From a delta proteobacterium ML8_F1 (lineage in GTDB: Bacteria > Bacillota > Clostridia > Peptostreptococcales > Acidaminobacteraceae), in NCBI GenBank assembly GCA_002029975.1, contig LQBE01000015.1, forward strand, positions 77,008 to 141,007: a DNA stretch of 64,000 nucleotides. The letters run 5' to 3'. Every line of letters starts with the position of its first letter. Positions within the stretch are counted from its first letter, which is position 1. Shown piece by piece: positions 9,186-17,798 of the stretch. The translations under genes were made by a program, and so were the position numbers. The notes under the pieces were generated by a model. It did no database searches, was not told where the DNA came from, and saw only the letters and a program-made list of their open reading frames with translations.

Positions 9186-10435
9186 CCATACAACCCCAAC
9201 GGCTGAAGGGGACTCTGAAGATTCCCCCGTCAAAGAGCGTCAGCCACCGCGCCGTGATTGCCGCATCTCTGGCCCGGGGACATTCCAAGGTTTCAAATCT
9301 CTTGTACTCCAATGATATTCTGGCGACCTGTGACGCCATGGAGGGCTTTGGCGCCCTGATCAACAAGCGGGATAACTGGGCGGAAATCATTGCGACGGGG
9401 CAGTTGAAAAATCCCGGCCGTCCCATCGACTGCAAAGAATCGGGTTCGACCCTGAGGTTTCTGGTGCCCCTGGGAGGGGTCGTGGAAGAACCCGTGGTGT
9501 TTACAGGGGAGGGTCGGCTGAAAACCAGACCCATGACACCCTATTTTGAAATTTTCAAGGACAAGAACATCCGCTATGCCTACAATGACGCCCTGCCCCT
9601 TTCCGTTGAAGGCGCCCTCACTCCCGGGACCTATTCCCTGGCCGGGGATGTCAGTTCCCAGTTTATCACAGGGCTTCTTTTCGTACTCCCTCTCCTTCAG
9701 GGGGATTCTGAAATCACTGTGACTTCACCCCTGGAATCCAAGCCCTATGTGGATATTTCCCTGGAGGTCCTCAAAACCTTCGGTATCCGGGTGGAGAATT
9801 ACAACCACGAAAAATTTGTGATTCCGGGCTTTCAACAGTACACCCCCGCCGATTTTACGGTAGAGGGGGACTATTCCCAGGCGGCTTTCTGGATTGTTGC
9901 GGGTCTCATCGGAGGGGAGATTACCGTGGAAGGGCTCAGAAAGGACACGCTGCAGGGGGACCGGGCCATTATCGATATTGCAAGAGCCATGGGAGGAAAC
10001 ATTGAGACCGCCGATGAAGGGGTTGTGGCCAGGAAATCCCGGACCAGGGGGATGACCATTGATGCGTCACAGTGTCCGGACCTGGTGCCGATTCTGACAG
10101 TTCTTGCCGCTCTCAGTGAAGGGAAAACCCGGATTGTCAATGCGTCGAGACTCAGACTCAAGGAGTCCGACCGCCTCAAGGCCATCGCCGAGGAGCTCAA
10201 CAAGCTCGGGGCCCAGATTATAGAAAATCCTGACGGACTGGATATCTACGGGAAAGAACATCTCAAGGGAGGGGAGGTCGACTCCTGGAAGGATCACCGG
10301 ATTGCCATGAGTCTGGCCATTGCCTCGATTCGGTGTACTGAAGCCGTCAGCATCCATGGAGCCCAGGCCATTGAAAAATCCTACCCGAACTTCTTTGAGC
10401 ATTTCAAATCCCTAGGAGGTCTCATCATTGAATAG
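9176..10435 (+). CDS. aroA: 3-phosphoshikimate 1-carboxyvinyltransferase (EPSP synthase)
   Basis: Joins shikimate 3-phosphate and phosphoenolpyruvate to give EPSP. It has 419 residues. Visible motifs: IPPSKSVSHRAVIAASLARG near the N-terminus, KESGSTLRFL around residue 86, SSQFITGLLF, and the signature LRLKESDRLKAIAEEL, followed by DHRIAMSLAIAS. ATG 9176 lies inside the end of tyrA, after AAGGAGG (9162-9168). The end overlaps aroC by 8 bases. Confidence 0.97.
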   Translation: MQVTIQPQRLKGTLKIPPSKSVSHRAVIAASLARGHSKVSNLLYSNDILATCDAMEGFGALINKRDNWAEIIATGQLKNPGRPIDCKESGSTLRFLVPLGGVVEEPVVFTGEGRLKTRPMTPYFEIFKDKNIRYAYNDALPLSVEGALTPGTYSLAGDVSSQFITGLLFVLPLLQGDSEITVTSPLESKPYVDISLEVLKTFGIRVENYNHEKFVIPGFQQYTPADFTVEGDYSQAAFWIVAGLIGGEITVEGLRKDTLQGDRAIIDIARAMGGNIETADEGVVARKSRTRGMTIDASQCPDLVPILTVLAALSEGKTRIVNASRLRLKESDRLKAIAEELNKLGAQIIENPDGLDIYGKEHLKGGEVDSWKDHRIAMSLAIASIRCTEAVSIHGAQAIEKSYPNFFEHFKSLGGLIIE

Positions 10436-11462
10436 TACATGGGGCAAGCATATCGTATATTCACTTTTTGGAGAATCCCACGGGCCCATGATCGGCATCA
10501 CCATCCATCATCTTCCCGCCGGGATTCCCCTGGATTTCCAAGCCATAAAAAAAGAAATGGACCGCAGACGTCCCGGCAGCTCTCCCCATACCACCCCCAG
10601 GAAAGAGGCTGACGATTTCAATATCATCTCCGGCTTTTTTGAGGGGAAAACCACAGGGGCACCTCTGACGGCCCTGATTGAAAACACTTCCCGACGTTCG
10701 GAGGACTATGACGTCCTCAAGGATGTCATGCGGCCCTCCCATGCGGATTACGGGGCTCATGTGAAGTACCTGGGATACAATGACCACCGGGGTGGCGGAC
10801 ATTTTTCAGGGAGGCTGACTGCGCCGGTGGTTTTTGCCGGAGCCATTGCCCGCCAGCTTCTCGGTTTGAAGGGTATCCGGATTGAAGGAGAAATTACCTC
10901 AGTCGCCCAGCAGAGCCTGGAAGGCTTCACCCCTCAGGAGGATATGAAGCGGGCTGTCAAAAAAGCCATGGCTGAAAACGATTCTTTGGGGGGAAGTCTT
11001 CAAATCAGGGGCACAGGGATTCCCGCGGGAGTGGGAGAACCCTTTTTCAATTCCGTGGAGAGCCAGCTGTCACATCTGTTTTTCGCCATTCCCGCTGTAA
11101 AAAGTGTGAGCTTCGGCCTGGGAGAGGGCTTTGCTTCAAAAAAAGGCAGTGAGGTCAGGGATGAAATGTTCTTTGAGAAGGAGGGGGTTGTCATCCCGGA
11201 GAATTTCAATGGGGGGGTCATCGGCGGCATTACCAACGGCATGCCCGTGGTAGCCAATCTGGTTATCAAGCCCACCTCGTCCATCAAACAACCCCAGAAC
11301 ACCATTAATGTCGCCACCAGGGAAAACACAACCCTCATCGTAGAAGGCCGCCACGATCCCTGCATTGTTCTCAGAGCGCTGCCCGTGGCTGAGGCCATGA
11401 TGGCCATGGGGATTCTGGAGCTCTACATGGACTACGACTATTCAGGGAGGTGGCAGGAATGA
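10428..11462 (+). CDS. aroC: chorismate synthase
   Basis: FMN-dependent elimination of phosphate from EPSP to give chorismate. It has 344 residues. It starts at TTG 10428 after AGGAGG (10415-10420); the family start STWGKHIVYSLFGESHGP supports it. The usual GRSSARET region reads GGGHFSGRLTAPVVFAGAI, a variant I associate with clostridial enzymes. The C-terminal RHDPCIVLRALPVAEAM is conserved. Its TGA overlaps the pheA ATG. Confidence 0.96.
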   Translation: MNSTWGKHIVYSLFGESHGPMIGITIHHLPAGIPLDFQAIKKEMDRRRPGSSPHTTPRKEADDFNIISGFFEGKTTGAPLTALIENTSRRSEDYDVLKDVMRPSHADYGAHVKYLGYNDHRGGGHFSGRLTAPVVFAGAIARQLLGLKGIRIEGEITSVAQQSLEGFTPQEDMKRAVKKAMAENDSLGGSLQIRGTGIPAGVGEPFFNSVESQLSHLFFAIPAVKSVSFGLGEGFASKKGSEVRDEMFFEKEGVVIPENFNGGVIGGITNGMPVVANLVIKPTSSIKQPQNTINVATRENTTLIVEGRHDPCIVLRALPVAEAMMAMGILELYMDYDYSGRWQE

Positions 11463-12553
11463 TCAGGGACATCAGAGAAAAAATCGATCTGATTGACGAT
11501 GAGCTGGTGAAGCTCATCAGTCGTCGGATTGAACTGGTGGAGGAAGTGGCAGGCTACAAGATGGCCAACAATCTGGACGTCAAGGATACCGACCGGGAGC
11601 TTGAAATCAAGAGGCGGCTCCTGGGGCTGATTGAAAACAAAGACCATCAAGAGGAGATTCTCGCCTTGATGGAAGCGGTTTTTGATTTGAGTCGGAAGCG
11701 CCAAAGGGGCAGAATCAATGCGGAGGCCGTCATCGGCTATCAGGGGACCAAGGGCTCTTTCAGTGAGGAAATGGCGATTGACTACTTTGGTGAATCCATG
11801 GACAAAAAAGCCTATGAGACCTTTGAAGAGGTTTTTCACGCCCTGGCCAACAAGGAAATCACCTACGGGGTACTGCCCATTGAAAATTCCTCCACCGGTG
11901 CGGTGAAGGAGATCTACGATCTTTTGAATCGCTACAGCTTCTTTATTGTGGGGGAGCATTATCTGAAGGTCAACCAACATCTCATCGGCCTTGAAAATGC
12001 CAAGGTGGATTCCATCAAGGAGGTTTACTCCCATCCCCAGGGGATTGAACAATGCGAGCATTTTCTGAGCTATTATCCAGGCTGGAAAAAGGTGAGTTAT
12101 CTCAATACCGCCATGAGTGTCGCGCTGGTGAAGAAGACCCAGGACCCCACAATTGCCGCCATAGCCAGCGAGCGGGCGGCGAAAATCCACGGGCTTCACA
12201 TTATCAAAGACACTATCAATGACAACAAGCTCAACACCACCCGGTTCATTGTCATCAAGGGTGAGATGGAGGAGGACGCCTCCTTTGACAAGATCAGTCT
12301 GATGTTTACCACGGCCCACACCTCTGGCGCGCTCTATAATATTCTGGCCGTCCTTGCCAAAAACAACATCAATATGATGAAAATCGAGTCAAGACCCTTG
12401 AAACACCAGCCGGGACAGTATTTCTTCTTTGTCGATATCGAGGGGAAACTCGGAAATGAGAATGTCAAAAGAGCCCTTCGGGATATCAATGACCACAAGC
12501 GGTACTTTCGAGTACTGGGACATTACAAGAAAAAAGAAGGCTTCAGCAGCTGA
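11459..12553 (+). CDS. pheA: bifunctional chorismate mutase / prephenate dehydratase
   Basis: P-protein of the phenylalanine branch, 364 residues. Residues 1 to about 85 are an AroQ-type chorismate mutase (RDIREKIDLIDDELVKLISRR). About 90-270 is the prephenate dehydratase (GYQGTKGSFSEEMA, VLPIENSSTGAV, and the catalytic TTRF motif in NTTRFIVI). The C-terminal ACT domain has KIESRPLKHQPGQY, the phenylalanine-binding ESRP motif. ATG 11459 is chosen: AGGGAGG ends at 11450, 8 bases before it. An upstream in-frame GTG at 11450 overlaps the ribosome site. It is the last gene of the operon. Confidence 0.96.
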   Translation: MIRDIREKIDLIDDELVKLISRRIELVEEVAGYKMANNLDVKDTDRELEIKRRLLGLIENKDHQEEILALMEAVFDLSRKRQRGRINAEAVIGYQGTKGSFSEEMAIDYFGESMDKKAYETFEEVFHALANKEITYGVLPIENSSTGAVKEIYDLLNRYSFFIVGEHYLKVNQHLIGLENAKVDSIKEVYSHPQGIEQCEHFLSYYPGWKKVSYLNTAMSVALVKKTQDPTIAAIASERAAKIHGLHIIKDTINDNKLNTTRFIVIKGEMEEDASFDKISLMFTTAHTSGALYNILAVLAKNNINMMKIESRPLKHQPGQYFFFVDIEGKLGNENVKRALRDINDHKRYFRVLGHYKKKEGFSS

Positions 12554-12554
12554 A

Positions 12555-12588
12555 AAATCCCCTGCTTTGAGGGACAAGCAGGGGATTT
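12555..12588. terminator. bidirectional terminator between pheA and the M20 operon
   Basis: A 13-bp stem, AAATCCCCTGCTT (12555-12567) with AAGCAGGGGATTT (12576-12588), separates two convergent genes. Read on the minus strand the right arm runs into TTTTT, so it is a better terminator for the hydrolase operon than for pheA. Confidence 0.8.
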
Positions 12589-12589
12589 G

Positions 12590-13753
12590 CTATTTCAGAA
12601 AATTGAGTGCGAAGCGGGCATAGAGTTCAGCACCGTGCGCCAGAGCCTCCTCGTCGATGTCAAATCGTGGATGATGGTGGGGGTGGAGGATGCCTTTGGC
12701 AGAATTTTGACAGCCCACGAAGGCGATGGCTCCTGGCAGGCGTTCGAGATAGTAGGCAAGATCTTCACTGCCGGTGGTTTTTTCGAAGAGGACGTTTCCC
12801 TCGGGTCCCAGGAATTCTTCAACGGATTGCCTGGCCAGGCTGCTGATATGGGAATCATTGATGGTGGGAGGCGTGCCGTGGTTGAAGTTGAGGCTGAAAT
12901 TCCCCCGATAGGATTCGGCGATAAAGGTGCCGTAGCGATTGATAATCTCTGGCAGCTCGGCCCGGATTGCAGGGCTGAAGGTTCTAGCGGTCCCTGAAAT
13001 TTTCGCCCTGGCTGCCAGAACATTGAACCGCGTTCCCGAGTCCACTTCGCCAAAGGTGAGGACTGTGGGTTCCAAGGGGCTGATTTCCCGGCTCATGAGG
13101 GCGTTGATGTTCATGATAAAGGCGGCGGCAATCAGGGCGGCATCCACTCCCTGGTTGGGCATGGAACCGTGTCCCCCCCTGCCTTCGATATGACATTCCA
13201 CATAGTCCCCCGAGGCCATTCGAGGTCCGGCTTCCGCTGAGATTTGTCCCGTGGGAAGACCCATCCACAGATGAATTCCCAAAAGACCGTCAACATCCTC
13301 GAGTGCACCGGCTTCAATCATTTTTCTGGCACCGGCTACCAGCTCCTCGGCGGGCTGGAAAATCAGTTTCACAGTGCCTTCAAAGGTATTCTCCAGGGAT
13401 TTGAGGACCCTGGCCGCACCAAGGAGCATGGCGGTGTGGCCGTCGTGACCGCAGGCGTGCATGACACCTTCCCGGGTGGACTTGTAGGGGACGTCATTTT
13501 CCTGGGTGACCATGAGAGCGTCCATATCAGCTCTCAGAGCAACGGTTTTTCCGGGTCTGGTGCCTTCAATGGTCCCGACAACTCCGGTTCCCGCCATGAT
13601 TTCAAAGGAGATGCCCATGGCTTCAAGCTCCTCCTGGACCCGCTTCGAGGTTTCAAATTCTTCAAAGCTGGGTTCGGGATGGGCGTGGAAATGTCTTCTG
13701 AGGTCAATCATATACTGTCTTTGGGCTTTGATGCCTTCACTGATTGGATTCAT
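12590..13753 (-). CDS. M20 family amidohydrolase (HipO/IAA-amino acid hydrolase type)
   Basis: Probable zinc-dependent N-acyl amino acid or peptide hydrolase of 387 residues. M20D features: RRHFHAHPEPSFEEFET, ALRADMDAL, MHACGHDGHTAMLL, the GRGGHGSMPNQGVDA dimerisation part, TTGSEDLAYY and a C-terminal HPHHHPRFDIDEEAL. ATG at 13753 is preferred because GGTGAG stands 4 bases upstream and the product then equals its paralogue in length. A GTG at 13762 overlapping the upstream TGA is the alternative. It is a paralogue of the next gene, apparently a tandem duplication. The substrate is not readable from sequence. Confidence 0.88.
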   Translation of the reverse strand: MNPISEGIKAQRQYMIDLRRHFHAHPEPSFEEFETSKRVQEELEAMGISFEIMAGTGVVGTIEGTRPGKTVALRADMDALMVTQENDVPYKSTREGVMHACGHDGHTAMLLGAARVLKSLENTFEGTVKLIFQPAEELVAGARKMIEAGALEDVDGLLGIHLWMGLPTGQISAEAGPRMASGDYVECHIEGRGGHGSMPNQGVDAALIAAAFIMNINALMSREISPLEPTVLTFGEVDSGTRFNVLAARAKISGTARTFSPAIRAELPEIINRYGTFIAESYRGNFSLNFNHGTPPTINDSHISSLARQSVEEFLGPEGNVLFEKTTGSEDLAYYLERLPGAIAFVGCQNSAKGILHPHHHPRFDIDEEALAHGAELYARFALNFLK

Positions 13754-13758
13754 GGGAC

Positions 13759-14922
13759 TCACCGATTCAAAAAGTCGAGGGCGAACTGGGCGTAAATGCC
13801 AGCGGCATTCTTCAGAGCGTCTTCGTCGATATCAAATTTCGGATGGTGGTGGGGATAGTAGTCAAGCTTTGCCGTATTTTTGGAACCCACAAAGGCGAAC
13901 ATGGTAGGGGCTTTTTTTGAAAAAATACTGAAGTCTTCTCCGCCGGTGGTCTTCGGCACTTCAGCGACACCCGCTTCACCCAGTATTGAGATCACGGACT
14001 CCCTTGCGATTTTGGCCAGTTCCGGATCATTGATGGTGGGAAGCACCAGCTGGGAATAATCTAGAACTGCCTCGGCGCGATAGGCCTTGGCTGTATTCTG
14101 GACAATTCGATCAATCTGTTCTTCAAAGGCATCGTTGACCTCCATGCTGAAGCATCGGGTAGTGCCTTCGAGATAGGCTTCCCCTGGCAGAACGTTGAAC
14201 CGGGTGCCTGACTTGAAAATGCCGATGGAGAGGACTGCGGGGTCCAGAGGACTGATTTCGCGGCTGACAATGGATTGAAGATTCATCAGGGTCGCAGCCC
14301 CCACCAGGGCCGCATCGACCCCTTGATTGGGCATGGAGCCGTGTCCCCCCTTGCCTTTGATTTTGATATTGAAGATGCCCGCCGAGGCCATGCGTCCGCC
14401 CGGCTCAACAGAGATTTTTCCTACCTCCAGATCATTCCACAGGTGAAGTCCGAAAACCGCATCACAGTCATCCACGACCCCGTCGTCGACGAGGGCCTGG
14501 GCACCTTTTGCCGTTTCCTCTCCCGGCTGGAAGAGAAGCTTGACGGTACCTTTTATTTCCCCTTCGAGGGATTTGAGGATTTTTGCCGCACTGAGCAGAC
14601 CCGCAGTATGGCCGTCATGACCGCAGCCGTGCATGATGCCTTCATTCTGGGATTTGTAGGGGACGTCGCTTTCTTCAGTAAGCTCCAGAGCATCCATGTC
14701 AGCCCTCAGACCAATGGTTTTTCCAGGGGCTTGTCCCTTGATGACGCCGACCACACCGGTACCGCCGGCTTTGAAGCATTCAACACCCATTTTTTCGAGT
14801 TCTTCCATGACTCTTTTCTGGGTTTCATATTCCTTCATACTGGCCTCTGGATGGCTGTGGAAGTGTCTTCTCATCTCCACACCGTACGCAGCGACCTGAT
14901 CCATTAATACTTTCACACTCAT
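13759..14922 (-). CDS. M20 family amidohydrolase (paralogue)
   Basis: 387 residues, with the same architecture as its neighbour: RRHFHSHPEASMKEYET, GLRADMDALELTEESD, MHGCGHDGHTAGLL, GKGGHGSMPNQGVDA, TTGGEDFSIF and YPHHHPKFDIDEDAL. The metal ligands (the H and D of CGHDGH, the E in the GEE stretch, and the C-terminal HHH region) are present, so it should be active. ATG 14922 has GGGAGG upstream and its ATGA overlaps the stop of the carbamoylase-like gene. This is the second hydrolase of a four-gene minus-strand operon. Confidence 0.9.
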   Translation of the reverse strand: MSVKVLMDQVAAYGVEMRRHFHSHPEASMKEYETQKRVMEELEKMGVECFKAGGTGVVGVIKGQAPGKTIGLRADMDALELTEESDVPYKSQNEGIMHGCGHDGHTAGLLSAAKILKSLEGEIKGTVKLLFQPGEETAKGAQALVDDGVVDDCDAVFGLHLWNDLEVGKISVEPGGRMASAGIFNIKIKGKGGHGSMPNQGVDAALVGAATLMNLQSIVSREISPLDPAVLSIGIFKSGTRFNVLPGEAYLEGTTRCFSMEVNDAFEEQIDRIVQNTAKAYRAEAVLDYSQLVLPTINDPELAKIARESVISILGEAGVAEVPKTTGGEDFSIFSKKAPTMFAFVGSKNTAKLDYYPHHHPKFDIDEDALKNAAGIYAQFALDFLNR

Positions 14923-16157
14923 TTGATAGCCTCCCCTAGTTGAAGTATGGTTTCATAGATGACTTCGATGCCCTTTTGCAGATCCTCGTAATCGGTCCAT
15001 TCCTCGGGACAATGGCTTCGCCCGTCCCGGCTGGGGACGAAAATCAGACCCACATCGGTGAAAAGCCCCATAATCATAGCGTCATGTCCGGCGCCACTGA
15101 GCATCATTTCATAGGAGAATCCCAAAGCCTCGGCATTTTCCCTGAAACTGGCCACAATCCCTTTTTCCATGGGGACCGGCTTGACGCCCAGAAGGATTTC
15201 AGTCTCATAGCTTACAGGAGTCCCCTGCGAAGCACTGTCCAGGGCCTCAGTGATTTTCCCGACAATTCTCTCAATGCTCTCTGAGTCCTTTGAGCGGATA
15301 TCCACGACAAAGGTGACGGATTCAGGCACGATGTTTGAAGCGCCGGGTTTCACTTCCAGAACCCCCACAGTGGAAACACTGCCGTTTTTTTCAGCTACCG
15401 GGAAATCCGGAATCCGGGCAATTACCTGTGAGGCCACCACCAGGGGATCCGCCCGCATATCCATGGGGGTGGTGCCGGCATGGTCAGGCCGACCCTTGAG
15501 GGTGACTTTAAGCTGGGTAATCCCCACAATGAATTCCACTATGCCGATATCACTGCCCCTGCTTTCCAGAACAGGCCCCTGCTCAATGTGAAGCTCAATA
15601 AAGGCCTTGACCTGATCCTTTGTGCGCTTGGCTTTTTCGATTTCCCTGGGATTGAAACCGAAGGATTCAAAGGCTTCAGCCATGGAAATGCCGTCGGCAT
15701 CCCGTCGTTTGAGCAGCAGCTCATAATCCACAAGGCCTGCCATGGCCCGGGAACCGAAAACGCCGGAGCCGAACCGCCCTCCCTCTTCTTCAATCATAGC
15801 GACAAATTCAATGGGATAGCGGGTCTGAATCTTCTCATCCTGGAGGGTCCGCATGATTTCCAGGGCCATGATGACCCCTGCGGGACCGTCGAAGTGACCG
15901 CCGTTCTTTACAGAATCAAAATGTGACCCGATCAGAATAGCGGGCAGGTCCTCTGTTCCGGCGCGTCTTCCAAAGAGGGAGCCGGCGGGATCCTCGTAAA
16001 CGTTCAAGTCAAGTTTTTGAAGTTCCTTTCTCAGGTACTCCCGGGCGCCGCGGTCTTCCTCAGTCAAAGAAAACCGGGTCAACCCCTTTTCCGGCGTTGC
16101 GTTGAATTGTTGCAGATTTTCAAGATCCTGCTGAATGCGTTCGAGTCTGGTTTTCAT
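14919..16157 (-). CDS. M20 family hydantoinase/carbamoylase-type amidase
   Basis: 412 residues of the Zn-dependent N-carbamoyl-L-amino acid hydrolase/allantoate amidohydrolase family (AmaB-like). Marks: GSHFDSVKNGGHFDGPAGV with the metal-binding H and D, MIEEEGGRFGSGVFGSRA, ELHIEQGPVLE, GRPDHAGTTPMDMRADPL and SGAGHDAMIMG. It probably removes a carbamoyl or similar group from amino acids or ureides; the exact substrate is unknown. AGGAG sits 7 bases before the ATG. With the two following amidohydrolases and the upstream permease it suggests uptake and deacylation of a modified amino acid or small peptide. Confidence 0.9.
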   Translation of the reverse strand: MKTRLERIQQDLENLQQFNATPEKGLTRFSLTEEDRGAREYLRKELQKLDLNVYEDPAGSLFGRRAGTEDLPAILIGSHFDSVKNGGHFDGPAGVIMALEIMRTLQDEKIQTRYPIEFVAMIEEEGGRFGSGVFGSRAMAGLVDYELLLKRRDADGISMAEAFESFGFNPREIEKAKRTKDQVKAFIELHIEQGPVLESRGSDIGIVEFIVGITQLKVTLKGRPDHAGTTPMDMRADPLVVASQVIARIPDFPVAEKNGSVSTVGVLEVKPGASNIVPESVTFVVDIRSKDSESIERIVGKITEALDSASQGTPVSYETEILLGVKPVPMEKGIVASFRENAEALGFSYEMMLSGAGHDAMIMGLFTDVGLIFVPSRDGRSHCPEEWTDYEDLQKGIEVIYETILQLGEAIK

Positions 16158-16169
16158 AATTTCACTCCT

Positions 16170-16200
16170 AAAGACCCCTAATACTGCAAAGGGGTCCTTT
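16170..16200 (-). terminator. weak hairpin between permease and carbamoylase genes
   Basis: ACCCCT (16174-16179) pairs with AGGGGT (16190-16195), with flanking AAAG and CTTT that almost extend the stem. On the minus strand it lies 16 bases after the permease stop and before the carbamoylase ribosome site. It has only a short T stretch. It could reduce expression of the downstream hydrolases or protect mRNA ends. Confidence 0.35.
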
Positions 16201-16215
16201 TAATTGGTTGGTGGT

Positions 16216-17400
16216 TTAGAGCAGATTGACAAAGACACCGGCGATAATGACCGAAACGATGGTGACGGTGGTGAAGCCACCCACCAGCATTTTTGGCAGC
16301 ATTTCGCTCATCAGGAAATCCTTCTCCTCCTCATTGTTGGCGAGGGCCTTCGAGGCTTCTTCGGTGAGAATATAGTTGGGGGGAAAACCGTAAAGGGCTG
16401 TCAAGGCTACGGCAAAGGACATTTCCTTGGTGTAACCCAGGAATCTTCCAAGAATCATAGAAAGGATTCCCATGCCGGTGACGCCCAGGAGAATGATGAC
16501 AACCAGTGGCAGGGCGATTTGGGCGAGCATGGCCGGTGTCGCTTTGTTGAGTCCGGCAAAGACGAAGGCCATCAGGATGGTAATCAGGAATCCGAAGGAG
16601 CCTGACAGGTTGAGGGGTCTTTGTTCTACAAAGCCGATTTCCTGGGCGATGACGCCAAAAACCAGACACCAGACAAAGGCGGATATATTGAGATAGGGAG
16701 CGAGGAAACCGCCGAAGAGCACTGCAGCCCAGGCTGTAAGACCCAGCTTCATCAACAGGACATAAGTGGTCTGGTATTTTGCCGGGGTCGCAGGGAACAG
16801 TTTTTTGCTTTTTGCGACAGTTTTTTCAGTGTCGTCACTTTTGACATATTTGATTTCACCGCTTCGAAAGCCCTTGATAAGACGGGTGCCCTCTTTTTTG
16901 AGCATGACAGCGGTGAGGGGGTATCCGGCAAAGCCCTGCATGACGTAGGTGATGATGGCCAGAACCGCCAGGTCGGGAAGACCGGCATTGGTGGCGGCTT
17001 CACTCATGACCAGGGCGGCTACGACGCCGCCGGTGAGGGGGGGTGTTGCCGCTAAAGCGGTTTCAAAGTCGAAAAGGGCAGACCCGATGGTCATGACCAT
17101 GCCCACGATGCCGACGATTCCAATCAGGGCGATGGCGATGGTCCGCCATTGGCCGGCCAGTTCCTTCACGGAGAGCATGGTCCCCATGTGGGTGATCAGA
17201 AGATACATGGACAGATAGACGATAGGCGTCTGGAAGCCGGCGATATCAACGATATCCGACGGAAAGAAAGTCCAGTAGCCAAACAGGAATAATAATGCCG
17301 TAACAAATACTGAAGGAATAAAGGCTTTGGTCTTGGTGGAGATGATATCACCCAAGGACAGGGCAATCAGTACGATTGAAAATGCCATCAATAAACTCAT
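16216..17400 (-). CDS. integral membrane permease, possibly GltS-like (amino acid/peptide)
   Basis: A 394-residue, very hydrophobic protein with roughly ten membrane segments and one charged loop at about residues 175-210. I do not recognise the family with certainty. The glycine-rich TPPLTGGVVAALVMSEAATNAGLP stretch recalls the pore loops of Na+/glutamate-type carriers. Its place as first gene of an operon with three amino acid amidohydrolases suggests it imports their substrate or exports a product. ATG 17400 is preferred because AGGGGA lies 8 bases upstream; ATG 17418 lacks a ribosome site. Confidence 0.65.
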   Translation of the reverse strand: MSLLMAFSIVLIALSLGDIISTKTKAFIPSVFVTALLFLFGYWTFFPSDIVDIAGFQTPIVYLSMYLLITHMGTMLSVKELAGQWRTIAIALIGIVGIVGMVMTIGSALFDFETALAATPPLTGGVVAALVMSEAATNAGLPDLAVLAIITYVMQGFAGYPLTAVMLKKEGTRLIKGFRSGEIKYVKSDDTEKTVAKSKKLFPATPAKYQTTYVLLMKLGLTAWAAVLFGGFLAPYLNISAFVWCLVFGVIAQEIGFVEQRPLNLSGSFGFLITILMAFVFAGLNKATPAMLAQIALPLVVIILLGVTGMGILSMILGRFLGYTKEMSFAVALTALYGFPPNYILTEEASKALANNEEEKDFLMSEMLPKMLVGGFTTVTIVSVIIAGVFVNLL

Positions 17401-17454
17401 TAATAAATCCCCTTTCATTGCTTTCTATGGTGACGCCAGTGCAGTATTTAATGC

Positions 17455-17463
17455 ATTATACCA
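17455..17463 (-). promoter_or_regulatory. extended -10 promoter for the permease-hydrolase operon
   Basis: On the minus strand TATAAT (17460-17455) is preceded by TGG, giving an extended -10 (TGnTATAAT). No good -35 is seen; a T-rich stretch lies about 17 bases upstream. It is 55 bases before the permease ATG. Confidence 0.5.
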
Positions 17464-17750
17464 AGGGAGGGCGGCTTTAAAAAGGTGTGTCATACCGAAG
17501 AAATAAGGGATAGTTTGTAAAAGCTTGAAAACTCTCAGGGGGGACCTGGGGGCGGGAAAGTTCAGTTGCTTTAAAAAAACATTCCATATATTAATAAAAA
17601 ATTAAGAAAATTTCGAAAATAGCCCGGGAAGACCCCGTTGCCCTTTAAAAAATATAGCATTCATACTGAATAATATTCTATAAATTTGTGAAATTCTTGA
17701 ATTTTATGTTTTCAGAGAAGAAAATGTGGGTTAAATTTAGGTAAATTTCG
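17464..17750. other. AT-rich intergenic stretch between divergent operons
   Basis: This is the body of a 398-base gap between the permease gene and the divergent ppx-like gene. Apart from the promoters at either end I see no gene or hairpin with a T run. GAATAATATTC (17688-17698) is a near palindrome and could be a repressor site, but it is a single weak case in an AT-rich region. Confidence 0.4.
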
Positions 17751-17779
17751 TTAACAATCGGGTAATAGTTTAATACTAT
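17751..17779 (+). promoter_or_regulatory. promoter of the polyphosphate operon
   Basis: TTAACA (17751-17756) and TACTAT (17774-17779) are spaced by 17 bases, with the GTG start of the first gene 20 bases after the -10 box. The match is good in both boxes (5 of 6 each). Confidence 0.6.
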
Positions 17780-17798
17780 GGAATCGGGGTGATGAACG

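Noticed and set aside
17527..17539. GAAAACTCTCAGG resembles the core of a glycine aptamer
   Set aside because: The partner elements (GCACCGAAGGGG core, closing P1) are absent nearby and no gene follows in that direction within range.
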